A stretch of 64,000 bases of DNA from Mucilaginibacter sp. (GCF_025359345.1 NZ_JANYGQ010000032.1:434001-498000), one strand, 5' to 3'; shown: positions 36,752 to 46,472, numbered from the stretch's first letter. Notes: generated by a model from the letters alone, not told the origin. Numbers and translations: made by a program.

Positions 36752-39259
36752 ATGCTTAAAATTAACCTAAAGCTTGCGTTCCGGAATATATTCAGGAACA
36801 AATTGTACACAGCCATAAATATTGTTGGCCTTAGCGTTGCAAGTGCATTCTGTATTTTGGTTTACCTGTACGTTAAAAGTGAACAATCGTTCGACAGGTT
36901 TCACCATGACCAGTCGCAGCTTTTCAGGGTTGAGAAATCGGAGGCACCCGACCCTGTATTTGACAAAAAGCCGGTAAAAAGTATGTTTTCGTTTTTGATG
37001 AAAGACGAAGAACAAAAAAACATGATAGCTACACCAACGAAACTTGCTGTAGACTTTAAAAGAAATTTACCGGAAATAGATGCTGCAATTCGCCTTGGGG
37101 GTATGGGGGATGCAAACGTAAAAGTCGGTAATGTAACTTTTAAGGAAAAGGACAATGTTACTTACGCCGATGCCGACTTTTTTAAGGTGTTTAATTATCC
37201 GCTGGTAAATGGTAACTCATCTTCGGTACTTGCAACCCGCAATACGGTGGTGATAAGCCAACGGCTTGCCGAAAAATATTTTGGCGCCGCAAACCCGGTG
37301 GGTAAAACATTGCTTTTTACTGATGAGGATAAAATGCCGCCGTTTACAATCAGCGGCGTGTTTAAAAACTTCCCTGCAAACTCAAGTTTTCAGTACGATT
37401 TGATACTTCCAATGGAATCAGACCCTAACTATGCAGGCAACGTCGCCAGCGGTTTAAACTCATCAAATAAATTACTTGTTTTGAAGCTAAAGCCGGGGGT
37501 TAACAGCGCTAAATTTACTTCCAAGCTTAACCAGTATGCCAAAAGCCTTTACGAGCCATATAACGAAAAGCTAAAAACAATGATACCCGGCTATAAAGTA
37601 GCCGACCCGAACTTTATTTTACGACCGTTTGCCGACGCGCACTATAATCAAAGTGAAGGCTGGCCGCATTTTACCGACCTGAAAAATATTTACCAACTGG
37701 TGTGCCTAACTGTAGTTATATTACTGATAGCATGCTTAAACTATATTTTGCTAACGTTAACCAGTGCAGTTTCGCGGTCTCAGGATGTGGGTATTCGTAA
37801 AACAATAGGAGCGAACAGGAAGCAAATAGTATTTAAATACTATATCGAAACCCAGTTACTGGCCTTTATAGCCGTTATTGCCGGCCTGCTGCTGGCAGTA
37901 ATTTGTATGCCGTTTTTCAATAGCCTTACGGGCGCGGTGCTCTCATTAGCCTCATTTTCATTTGGCACCATTACGCTAATGCTTTTTGCATTGGCTATGC
38001 TATTGGGCTTGCTTGCGGGTATTTATCCGGCCATGGCCATGTCGGGTTTAAAACCGCTGAATATTATGAAGAGCTTTTCAGCCTATAAAATTAACCCGAT
38101 CCTTTCAAAAAGCCTGGTGGTTGTGCAGTTTACCATTTGCGTTATATTGGTTATTTCGGCGCTGGCCATCAATAAGCAGATGCATTTTGTAAACTCGGCC
38201 GATTTGGGCTTTGATAAAGACCTTGTGTTACGTGCCGAAAACCCGTACGGATGGCAGGAATCGGCAAAAGCGGCTGCGTTTAAAGACAAACTCTCTCATT
38301 ACGCAGAAATAAACCCGGCGTTGCTGGGAATGACGGGTACGTCTTTTTCCTTCGGAATGCACAACCTGAACAATTTCATTATCAATGGTGAAAGAAACAT
38401 GGTGCAGTTTTTAAATGTGGATTATAACTATTTCTCATTCAATAAGATTAAAATAATAGCAGGCCGCGACTTTTCAAGAAATATTGCTTCGGACAGTTCG
38501 AAGACAATTATTCCCGACTTGGAGAAATCGCATAAGGGTAGCCTTGCACGGCATACAGTAATTGTTAACGAAACCCTTTACAAAATGTTGGGCAAACCAG
38601 AGTTGGGCGTAATTAACCGTACAATGGGCGGCATTATAATAGGCGTTTGTAAAGATTATCATACCGACGACTTTACCAAAAAAATAGGACCGGCGTACCA
38701 CACGGTTAACTATGGCAGCCTTTACAGCTACTACATAAAAGTTAAACCGGGTCAATCGATACCAAAAGTGATGGATAACATTAAATCAACCTGGAATAAT
38801 CTAACTGGTAACCTGCCTTTTAGCTATACTTTTTTAGATGAAGAAGTTGCCAAAAGCTATGATGCTTATCAGCGTTGGATGACAACCATAACCACATCGT
38901 GTATACTGGCGATTATAATTGCCTGCCTGGGCTTATTTGGACTATCGGGCCTCAATACCATTAACCGCACCAAAGAAATTGGCATACGCAAAGTATTAGG
39001 TGCATCGGTAAGCAATCTTTTCCTGCTGCTTAACCGGGGGACTTTGATTATAGCTACTGGCTCATTTGTCGTAGCAGCTCCTATAGCCTGGTACCTGGTT
39101 CACCAATGGCTCGATAATTTTGCTTATCGCATAACGCCCGATTGGCGGCTGTTTATTACAGCTGGTATCATCGCCATGATAACAGCTATTATTGCGGTGA
39201 GTTACCATACCGTTAAGGCAGCTATGAGTAGCCCCGTTAATAGCCTGCGGTCGGAGTAG
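36752..39259 (+). CDS. FtsX/MacB-like ABC transporter permease, longest and most divergent of the array
   Basis: 835 residues. The N-terminus MLKINLKLAFRNIFRNKLY departs from MIKNY. The first periplasmic domain has an insertion of roughly 25-30 residues after the RVEKSEAPDPVFDKKP region. TM2 and its loop read LLTLTSAVSRSQDVGIRKTIGANRK, where others have NLSTARSxxRAKEVGIRK. TM4 ends LLAGIYPAMAMSGLKPLNIMK. The second FtsX domain is closer to the norm (KEIGIRKVLGASVSN) and the tail is SPVNSLRSE. Length and changes suggest it diverged early. It may have a different substrate or partner. It is the last gene of the unit that ends at the hairpin near 39281. Confidence 0.9.
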   Translation: MLKINLKLAFRNIFRNKLYTAINIVGLSVASAFCILVYLYVKSEQSFDRFHHDQSQLFRVEKSEAPDPVFDKKPVKSMFSFLMKDEEQKNMIATPTKLAVDFKRNLPEIDAAIRLGGMGDANVKVGNVTFKEKDNVTYADADFFKVFNYPLVNGNSSSVLATRNTVVISQRLAEKYFGAANPVGKTLLFTDEDKMPPFTISGVFKNFPANSSFQYDLILPMESDPNYAGNVASGLNSSNKLLVLKLKPGVNSAKFTSKLNQYAKSLYEPYNEKLKTMIPGYKVADPNFILRPFADAHYNQSEGWPHFTDLKNIYQLVCLTVVILLIACLNYILLTLTSAVSRSQDVGIRKTIGANRKQIVFKYYIETQLLAFIAVIAGLLLAVICMPFFNSLTGAVLSLASFSFGTITLMLFALAMLLGLLAGIYPAMAMSGLKPLNIMKSFSAYKINPILSKSLVVVQFTICVILVISALAINKQMHFVNSADLGFDKDLVLRAENPYGWQESAKAAAFKDKLSHYAEINPALLGMTGTSFSFGMHNLNNFIINGERNMVQFLNVDYNYFSFNKIKIIAGRDFSRNIASDSSKTIIPDLEKSHKGSLARHTVIVNETLYKMLGKPELGVINRTMGGIIIGVCKDYHTDDFTKKIGPAYHTVNYGSLYSYYIKVKPGQSIPKVMDNIKSTWNNLTGNLPFSYTFLDEEVAKSYDAYQRWMTTITTSCILAIIIACLGLFGLSGLNTINRTKEIGIRKVLGASVSNLFLLLNRGTLIIATGSFVVAAPIAWYLVHQWLDNFAYRITPDWRLFITAGIIAMITAIIAVSYHTVKAAMSSPVNSLRSE

Positions 39260-39267
39260 AATTTGTC

Positions 39268-39342
39268 GGTTAGAGACTAGAGACCGGAATTAGCAAACGC
39301 TAGTCCGGTCTTTGCTTTTTAACTAACCTCTGATCTCTAACC
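39268..39342 (+). terminator. Terminator-like nested hairpin built from heptad repeats
   Basis: AGACCGGA (39281-39288) pairs with TCCGGTCT (39304-39311), with inner TAGC/GCTA and an AAAC loop, followed by TTGCTTTTT. An outer pair GGTTAGAGA (39268-39276) and TCTCTAACC (39334-39342) is also perfect. The arms belong to the GATTAGA family, here as an inverted repeat. Confidence 0.75.
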
Positions 39343-39380
39343 TCCCACCTGTATCAAAACCGAACACTTACTGTTACACT

Positions 39381-39406
39381 TACGAACATGTTCGTACACC
39401 TGTGTA
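39381..39406. promoter_or_regulatory. Two perfect palindromes, possible activator site
   Basis: TACGAACATGTTCGTA (39381-39396) is a perfect 16-bp palindrome. TACAC-CT-GTGTA (39395-39406) overlaps its end. They lie about 40-60 nt upstream of the sigma-54-like element at 39442. The core CGAAC-GTTCG is shared with 25867-25877. Confidence 0.55.
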
Positions 39407-39441
39407 ATGCTTATGTTATTGATTTGTAATAACTTAAATAT

Positions 39442-39463
39442 TTGGTATGTATTTTAACCCTAT
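39442..39463 (+). promoter_or_regulatory. Sigma-54-like promoter element
   Basis: TTGGTATGTATTTTAACCCTAT, 39 nt before the ATG at 39483. It matches 25962-25983 at 18 of 22 positions. The -24 part fits sigma-54; the -12 part has TTAA in place of TTGC in both copies. Confidence 0.45.
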
Positions 39464-39482
39464 ATCATCATAACAAATTATC

Positions 39483-41912
39483 ATGATTAAAAATTACTTC
39501 AAAATAGCGTGGCGCAACATTGTTCACCACAAAGGATATACAGCTATAAATGTCTCGGGTTTAACGGTTGGCATCGCAGCCTGCCTGCTCATATACGTGG
39601 TTGTACAATACGAATTGAGCTTCGATACTTTTCAGCCCAATTTTAAAAATACTTACCACATTGTTACGGAGCAAAAGCGCGAAGGTGATATGGCCTATAA
39701 CCCGGGAGTGCCAGCACCAGCAACTGAGGCGTTAAGGCTTGATTTTCCGCAGATAAAAGTTGCGGCCCTTAATTCAAGCTACGGCAGCCAGATAACCGTA
39801 CCTGAAGGCAACTCGGCGACCGGCGTGGGCGATAAAAAGTTTGCCGAATCTGTCGGTGTGGTATTTGTTGAACCGCGGTACTTCGATATTTTCAGTGTAG
39901 ACTGGCTGGCCGGCAGCAAATCGGCATTGAAGGATGCAAATACAGTGGTGATAGACAAAAGCAGGGCTGAAAAATACTTTGGCGATTGGAAAAATGCCAT
40001 GGGTAAAACCCTAAAAATGGATAACCTGCTAAATTTAAAAGTGGTAGGTATTATTGAAGATGCGCCGGCTAACTCAGATGTTCCGTTTCGTGTATTGGTA
40101 TCGTTCATTACCTGCAAACAACACCCCAATGAATATGGTTACAACGACAACTGGCACGCGCTAAGCAGCAATCACCAGGTTTTTGTGCAACTCCCGGCAA
40201 ACGAATCTGTTGAGCGAATTAATAATCAACTTAAAACTTTTGCACACAGGCATGCAGGCGAAAAAGGCAAAGTTGGCATGACGAATTTTTTACAGCCATT
40301 GGGCGAACTGCATTTCGATAAGCGTGTTGGCAATACATTGGGCGACCATTTAACCAGCAAGTCTACTTTACGCGTTCTGTCATTCATCGCCATTTTGGTA
40401 ATCATTATGGCATCCATCAATTTCATAAATCTTTCAACAGCGCAGTCTGTAGGCCGGTCGAAAGAGGTGGGTATCCGTAAAGTGCTGGGCAGTTCACGCG
40501 GTCAGCTAATAGGGCAGGTGATGGGCGAAACAACTATCATTGTTGCCGTATCCTTAGTCCTTGGGCTTATTGTGGCTAAGATAGCTTTGCCGTATTTAAA
40601 AAATATAGCCAGCGTACCTGACGACATTGCATTGCTTAGCGTGGGCAGTGTATTATTTTTGATTGCAGCAACCGTTATTATAATCCTTTTGTCTGGTGTT
40701 TACCCCGCGTTGGTAGTATCAGGCTTTAAACCTGTATCGGCGCTTAAAAATAAAATCACTGCGGCCTCTATAGGTGGCATCCCGCTGCGCAGGGGACTTG
40801 TGGTATTGCAGTTTGGTATTTCTCAGCTGCTCATCATCGGTACCATTATAGCAGTTAAGCAAATGCGCTACGTCAATGAAGCTGATTTAGGCTTTAACAA
40901 GGAAGCAATATTAGTTATACCCGGCTCAACAGATAGCCTGAGTTTACGCAAAATGCAATCGTTTAAGGAACAGTTGCTTCAAAGTCCAGAGATAAAATCG
41001 GTAAGTTTTGTATCTGATGTGCCATCGTCTGATAACAACTGGGGCACCAATTTTTATTACAATCAGGAGAATAAGGAAAACGGTATTACCACATTTTTAA
41101 AATATGGCGACGACGATTACTTTAAAACCTTTCAACTGCAATTTGTAGCGGGCAAAGGCTACGACCGTAGCGATACGGCAAGGCAGGCAGTAGTTAACGA
41201 GACGTTTTTGAAAAAACTGAACGTGCTAAAACCCGAAGACGCTATAGGTAAAACAGTAAAGCTTGGTGGTAATAACAGCCCGTGGCTACCTATTGTGGGC
41301 GTTGTTAAAGATTTTAAAACTAACTCTTTACGCGAGTCTGTTAAACCAATAGTAATAACGTCGCGCAAGAGCCAGGAAGGCGAGATAGCCGTAAAGCTGC
41401 AAACTAAAAGCCTCACCAAAACAATATCAACCATACAACATCAATGGGAAAAAACGTACCCCGAATATGCTTATACCGGGTATTTCCTGGACGACAATAT
41501 CGCTCAGTTTTACAACCAGGAAAACCAGTTGGCGCTGGTTTATAAAATATTTGCGGGCATAGCTGTATTTATTTCGTGCCTTGGCTTGTATGGCCTGGTG
41601 TCTTTTATGGTAGTGCAGCGCACCAAAGAAGTAGGCGTTCGCAAGGTTTTGGGTGCATCGGTAAGCAGTATAGTAATGCTGTTTTCGAAGGAGTTTATGA
41701 TACTGATTGCAATTTCGTTTGTAATAGCCATGCCGGTATCGTGGTACCTGATGTCGGGCTGGCTGCAAAGCTTTGTTTACCGCATAAATATCACATTTGA
41801 CGTGTTTTTACTGGCCGTAGTATCATCAGTAATACTGGCCTGGGTAACAGTAGGCTACAAAGCAATAAAAGCAGCGCTTGCAAACCCGGTAAAGAGCATG
41901 AGGGCCGAGTAG
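39483..41912 (+). CDS. FtsX/MacB-like ABC transporter permease
   Basis: An 809-residue permease. N-terminus MIKNYFKIAWRNIVHHKGY; FtsX loops KEVGIRKVLGSSRGQ near 326 and KEVGVRKVLGASVSS near 716. TM2 is MASINFINLSTAQS, close to the C-terminal parts at 32338 and 34457 (NFINLTTAQA), so these three may form a subgroup. The tail is NPVKSMRAE, slightly off the consensus. The first periplasmic domain is long (for example TVPEGNSATGVGDKKFAE). It has a sigma-54-like promoter and a perfect palindrome upstream, and starts the last unit of the array with the interrupted gene at 41941, 28 nt away. Substrate and ATPase unknown. Confidence 0.92.
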   Translation: MIKNYFKIAWRNIVHHKGYTAINVSGLTVGIAACLLIYVVVQYELSFDTFQPNFKNTYHIVTEQKREGDMAYNPGVPAPATEALRLDFPQIKVAALNSSYGSQITVPEGNSATGVGDKKFAESVGVVFVEPRYFDIFSVDWLAGSKSALKDANTVVIDKSRAEKYFGDWKNAMGKTLKMDNLLNLKVVGIIEDAPANSDVPFRVLVSFITCKQHPNEYGYNDNWHALSSNHQVFVQLPANESVERINNQLKTFAHRHAGEKGKVGMTNFLQPLGELHFDKRVGNTLGDHLTSKSTLRVLSFIAILVIIMASINFINLSTAQSVGRSKEVGIRKVLGSSRGQLIGQVMGETTIIVAVSLVLGLIVAKIALPYLKNIASVPDDIALLSVGSVLFLIAATVIIILLSGVYPALVVSGFKPVSALKNKITAASIGGIPLRRGLVVLQFGISQLLIIGTIIAVKQMRYVNEADLGFNKEAILVIPGSTDSLSLRKMQSFKEQLLQSPEIKSVSFVSDVPSSDNNWGTNFYYNQENKENGITTFLKYGDDDYFKTFQLQFVAGKGYDRSDTARQAVVNETFLKKLNVLKPEDAIGKTVKLGGNNSPWLPIVGVVKDFKTNSLRESVKPIVITSRKSQEGEIAVKLQTKSLTKTISTIQHQWEKTYPEYAYTGYFLDDNIAQFYNQENQLALVYKIFAGIAVFISCLGLYGLVSFMVVQRTKEVGVRKVLGASVSSIVMLFSKEFMILIAISFVIAMPVSWYLMSGWLQSFVYRINITFDVFLLAVVSSVILAWVTVGYKAIKAALANPVKSMRAE

Positions 41913-41940
41913 TTCATAGTTGAACCAATGAACCACCATT

Positions 41941-44304
41941 ATGATAAAGAACTATTTTAAAACCACCATGCGCAGCTTGTTAAAAAACAGGGGCTACAGT
42001 TTTTTAAATATCACCGGGCTGGCTATCGGTATAGCTTGTGCTTCGCTGATATTTTTATGGGTGCAGGATGAACTGACCTTTAATCACAGTTATCAAAAGA
42101 AGGATCAGTTGTACACTATCTACGAAAACCAAACGTATAATGGTAAGGTGAGTACTTTTCATGCAACACCAGGGCCTATGGCGAAGGTTTTAAAAGCTGA
42201 AATACCCGGTATAAAAATTGCAGCGAGAATAAGCGGTTTTGGTGACCAGTTGTTTGCGCTGGGCGATAAAATCATTAACGAAAAAGGCACCTATGCCGAC
42301 GTCGAACTGTTTTCAATGCTTCAATTGCCGTTTGTATACGGCAGCGCGTCAAATGCATTTCAGCAAATACATTCGGTAGTTATTAATGAAACCATGTCGA
42401 AGAAATTCTTTGGGGATGCTGATCCAATTGGGAAATCACTGAAGGTGAACAACTAACAGGAATATACTGTTACAGGCGTATTTAAAGACCTTCCAAAAAA
42501 TTCAACCTTACAGTTTCACTGGCTTGCGCCGATGGCCAACATCGACCATAAACAGCCCTGGATGGATATGTGGGGCGCCAACTGGGCCCGCACCTATGTT
42601 GAGCTTGAATCGAACGCTAATTTAGCGTTGGTTAACAGAAAGTTAAGCAACTTTATAGCTGGTAAAACACAAAGTAAAAATACAACTGTGTGCTTTCTGT
42701 TCGGGATGAATGACTGGAACCTGCATGATAATTTCGCAGACGGTAAAATGACCGGTGGCCGTATACAGTATGTAAAACTCTTCTTTTTTATTGCCTGGAT
42801 AATCTTACTAATTGCATGTATCAATTTCATGAACCTGGCTACCGCACGTTCGGAGCAACGGGCTAAAGAAGTTGGTGTGCGTAAAGTGATGGGCGCCGGC
42901 AAAGGCAAGTTGATACGTCAATTTATCAGCGAAGCGCTGGTATTGTCGTTTGTGGCTGTATTAGTCGCCATTGGTTTAGTGTACATTGTATTGCCATCAT
43001 TTAACAACCTGGTTCAAAAGGAAATGCTCGTAAACATCCTTGAGCCCTCGCACCTCATTTATTTAGTAAGTATAAGCATTGTAACTGGTTTATTGGCAGG
43101 TAGTTATCCGGCATTCTATCTATCGTCCTTTAATCCTATCGCTGTTCTTAAAAATATAAAGATAAAATCAAGTTCCGGTTCAGGTTTTATCAGGCAGAGT
43201 TTGGTGGTAATTCAGTTTACCGTTTCTATTATTTTAATTATCGGTACGGTAATTATCTACCAGCAAATTCAGCATGTAAAAAGTCGCGAGCTTGGGTACA
43301 ATAAAGACAACCTGGTTTATGTAAATCTGCAGGGCAAACAGGGCGACCAGTTTACCGCAATATATAATGATTTGATGAAGTCAGGCATTGCAACAAATGC
43401 AGCCTTAAGTAATGACCGTGCTATTGAAGTTGGCAGTAACACCGATAATTATAGCTGGGATGGTAAGGATGCTTCAAAAAATCCCTTGATATCCTGGCAA
43501 AATGTTAGTTCGCAATTTATCTCGACAATGGGAATAAAGATGGCTGCCGGGCGCGATTTTTACCCACAGTCAGCATTGGATAGCAACTATGTGATCATCA
43601 ATGAGGCCTTCGCCAAACAAATGGGTAAAGAAGGTCGGGTAGGCGGCATGATTAGGGATGGCGGCAAAAGGGCATTCCAGATTGCAGGCATCATGAAGGA
43701 CTATCTTTATAACGATATGTACGGCAAAGCGGACCCATTGCTGATATACAATCACCCTGCAGATACCAGGGTGTTGACTATCCGCTTAAAAAACGGTGCA
43801 AACAAACAGGATGCAATTGTAAAGGCCGGAAATATTGTAAAAGCAGACAGCCCCGGCTATCCGTTCGATTATCAATTTGTTGATAATGACTTTGACGAAC
43901 TATTTAAAACGGAAACGCTTACGGGGAGCCTCGCTGGTGTATTTGCTGCCTTGGCTGTATTCATTTCGTGCCTTGGATTATTTGGCTTAGCTGCCTACAC
44001 CGCCGAAAGAAGGATAAAGGAAATAGGCATACGCAAAGTGCTTGGTGCCACCGTAGCCGGCCTTACCGGTTTGTTGTCAAAAGATTTCTTAAAGTTGGTT
44101 TGCATCTCATGTTTAATAGCTTTCCCGGTAGCCTGGTGGGCAATAAACAACTGGCTGCAAACCTATCAATACCGGATAAGTATTCAATGGTGGGTTTTTG
44201 CTATGGCAGGTGTTATATCACTGGTTATAGCATTGGCAACGGTAAGCTTCCAGGCAGTTAAAGCCGCTGTCGCCAACCCGGTGATGAGTTTGCGTTCGGA
44301 ATAA
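41941..44304 (+). pseudogene. FtsX/MacB-like permease with one in-frame stop at codon 172
   Basis: Codons 1-171 (41941-42456) end in TAA. The same frame is open and permease-like directly after it (QEYTVTGVFKDLPKNSTLQF) to 44304, giving 787 codons with a single internal stop. The site lies in the first periplasmic domain, in the spot where relatives have an ordinary residue before the YTVTGV-like strand. One base change (for example AAA, CAA or GAA to TAA) explains it. The rest is intact: KEVGVRKVMGAGKGK, KEIGIRKVLGATVAG and the NPVMSLRSE tail. The ATG at 42532 could start a 590-residue protein lacking TM1. Readthrough or sequencing error are alternatives. Two NANTGAAC-like units (41918-41933) precede the start. 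Confidence 0.85.
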
Positions 44305-44376
44305 TTATGGGGCAATTCGAGGCGCTGTCATTATTCATGGGTAGTTTGGGGTAGACCTTTTTATCACAATAAAACA

Positions 44377-44412
44377 AAAGAGCCAATTGAAATAAATCTC
44401 AATTGGCTCTTT
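44377..44412. terminator. Bidirectional terminator between convergent genes
   Basis: A perfect 14-bp stem, AAAGAGCCAATTGA (44377-44390) with TCAATTGGCTCTTT (44399-44412), and an 8-nt loop. T-rich on both strands, it ends the permease array on one side and the kinase gene on the other. Confidence 0.85.
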
Positions 44413-44431
44413 ATATGTAACCGTAGTTAGA

Positions 44432-45214
44432 CTAAGTGCCTAAGCCCGGCAATTCTATATAAAATATAGTTCCTTTGTCTACATTATTCTCGAACCATAT
44501 TTTGCCGTTGTGCAGCTCAATAATTTTTTTGGATATGGAAAGGCCCAATCCAAATGGTTGTTCGCCGTGTGTGCCGTTTCTTTTCGCGGGTGTAAACATT
44601 TCAAAAACGACTTCCTTTTGCTCTGGTGCAATACCCATTCCATTATCGGCAACCCAGATAAGTACCAGGTGATTATTTTCTTTTATGCCCACCTTAATCG
44701 TACTGTTTGAGTAGCTGAATTTAATGGCATTAACAATCAGGTTATTGACAACCCGCCATATTTTCTCGTGGTTAATTTCAGCCAAAACAGGCTTGTTATC
44801 ATTTTCAAAAACAATTTGCTGGTTCTTCTCCTTTGCCCTAAACTGTAATAGTTCTACTGAGTCGTAAAGCAAAGAGCGCAAATCAAATTGCTGTTTTATT
44901 AATATTTCGTTATCATCCTCAAGCCCCGATTTTAGCAACTCGTTTATCATTTCCATGGAGTGGAGGCCTGTAGTTTCAATCAGTTTCAGCATGTACTTGC
45001 TGTCGTCCGAGAATTCTTCTTCATCCATCAGCACACTGGCTAGCCCGGTTATACCCGAAAGCGGGTTACGCAGGTCGTGCGCCATTACTCTCATAATGCG
45101 CAGGTAGTTTTTATTTACACGCTCCAATTCCTCAAGCGATTGTTGCAATTTCCTGTTATGCTGCGTAAGCACCGTCAGGTTTCCTTTAGTGTTCTTAAGT
45201 GTTCGGCTTATCAT
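44432..45214 (-). CDS. Small cytoplasmic histidine kinase
   Basis: 260 residues from the ATG at 45214 (a TTG one codon earlier is possible). Residues 1-40 form a short coiled coil with no sensor domain or membrane segment. The H-box is MAHDLRNPLSG with His46; the HATPase domain has RVVNNLIVNAIKFS (Asn162), DNGMGIA (190-196) and GLGLSIS (222-228). It should autophosphorylate His46 and pass the phosphate to a response regulator, but none is encoded nearby. The frame stays open for about 80 nt upstream without a usual start, so loss of a sensor part cannot be excluded. It is divergent from the GH18 gene at 45402 (about 190 nt apart), which could share regulation; this is only positional. Confidence 0.85.
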   Translation of the reverse strand: MISRTLKNTKGNLTVLTQHNRKLQQSLEELERVNKNYLRIMRVMAHDLRNPLSGITGLASVLMDEEEFSDDSKYMLKLIETTGLHSMEMINELLKSGLEDDNEILIKQQFDLRSLLYDSVELLQFRAKEKNQQIVFENDNKPVLAEINHEKIWRVVNNLIVNAIKFSYSNSTIKVGIKENNHLVLIWVADNGMGIAPEQKEVVFEMFTPAKRNGTHGEQPFGLGLSISKKIIELHNGKIWFENNVDKGTIFYIELPGLGT

Positions 45215-45401
45215 CAAAATATAGAATATGGTTAAGGTATATGTTCGGTTTGAATGTTTTATATCAGTGTAAATTACCCGGTTAAACGGAAAATATTGTG
45301 AAAGGGTTGTATTTTTTTATTGCTCAGGGGCACTATAATAATCAATGGCTTTTTATCATCCAATATTACGATGTATATTAACGCCGTAAACCGTTTCGCT
45401 G

Positions 45402-46385
45402 ATGATGAAAATCCTAAGTAATATTTACATAGCCGTTCTGCTTTGTTTGCTGATAACCGGCTGTAAAAATACCAACGCCCAAAATATGCAAGCCGGTAAG
45501 AATTTCAGAGTGATAGGTTACCTGCCTGCCTTTGGGATGCGCAATGGCGGCAATGTTAATTTTGATTTTGCGCGAATAAATTACCTTAATATAGCGTTTG
45601 TCAATCCGGATTCTACTGGTAATTTCAACGTATCGCCTGCGATGACCACAATTGTGGAAGCGGCCCATGCAAAACACACAAAGGTGTTGATATCCATAGG
45701 CGGAGGTTCGGCTCCGGCTTATTATTCAAAGTTACTATCAGATACGCTGCGTAATGTCTTAATAACCAACCTGGTAAATATTGCTGTTAAATATAACTTG
45801 GATGGGATAGATGTTGATTTGGAGGGCGAACGGATCGACAATAACTACGAAGCTTTTGTAACCGGATTATCGGATGCCTTACGACCGAAGGGCAAACTAC
45901 TTACTTCGGCTGTAGCCACGGCCTACAAATCGCGTTATACTGACAAATCATTGGCTGTTTATGATTTCATAAACATCATGTCGTACGACAAAACGGGCCC
46001 GTGGCGACCACAGGATGCAGGTCCGCATGCGCCTTATGATATGGCGGTGGCCGATTTGGATTACTGGACAAATACCCGCCATATTGCAAAAGATAAGCTG
46101 AGCCTCGGCTTGCCTTTTTATGGCTATGGCTTTGGTACCGGTGCACCTACCGATATCAACTTTAAAAACCTGGTAATCCAATATCCGGGTGCCGAAAATG
46201 CCGACCAATTTATCGTACCTGGTGGCGGGGTTATTTACTATAATGGCGTCAACACTATAAAAAATAAAACTACGCTTGCGCTGCAAAATGCAGGGGGTAT
46301 AATGATATGGCAACTACTGGGGGATGCAGAAGGAGACAAGTCGCTTTTAAACGTGATCAACAATACCGTCAGCGTGGGTAAATAA
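45402..46385 (+). CDS. Glycoside hydrolase family 18 lipoprotein (chitinase/endoglycosidase-like)
   Basis: 327 residues. The N-terminus is a lipoprotein signal with lipobox LITGC (Cys21), so the protein is membrane-anchored, probably on the outer membrane. The GH18 barrel shows ISIGGG (97-102, strand 3 SxGG motif), LDGIDVDLE (133-141) with the DxxDxDxE core and Glu141 as the acid/base, IMSYD (192-196), and a late Trp in IMIWQL. Family members cut beta-1,4 bonds in chitin or in the chitobiose core of glycans through a substrate-assisted mechanism. The size, with one catalytic domain and no binding module, fits both a chitinase and an endo-beta-N-acetylglucosaminidase. The substrate cannot be read from the sequence. 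The start ATGATG gives the signal peptide directly. Confidence 0.9.
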   Translation: MMKILSNIYIAVLLCLLITGCKNTNAQNMQAGKNFRVIGYLPAFGMRNGGNVNFDFARINYLNIAFVNPDSTGNFNVSPAMTTIVEAAHAKHTKVLISIGGGSAPAYYSKLLSDTLRNVLITNLVNIAVKYNLDGIDVDLEGERIDNNYEAFVTGLSDALRPKGKLLTSAVATAYKSRYTDKSLAVYDFINIMSYDKTGPWRPQDAGPHAPYDMAVADLDYWTNTRHIAKDKLSLGLPFYGYGFGTGAPTDINFKNLVIQYPGAENADQFIVPGGGVIYYNGVNTIKNKTTLALQNAGGIMIWQLLGDAEGDKSLLNVINNTVSVGK

Positions 46386-46472
46386 TTGTGGTTTCAACAG
46401 TATTTTTGAAATAATTTTGAAATCCGGCGTATTAAACACATCTTTAATAACCCAATTTAACCGATAAATATA

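Noticed and set aside
1..44304. Insertion sequences or phage as the cause of the permease array
   Set aside because: I saw no transposase, integrase, tRNA or flanking direct repeats at gene borders. Tandem duplication is enough to explain it.
45402..46385. GH18 gene as a SusD-like or PUL component
   Set aside because: No SusC/SusD pair is adjacent. The TonB receptor at 47791 lacks a SusD partner and is in a separate unit.
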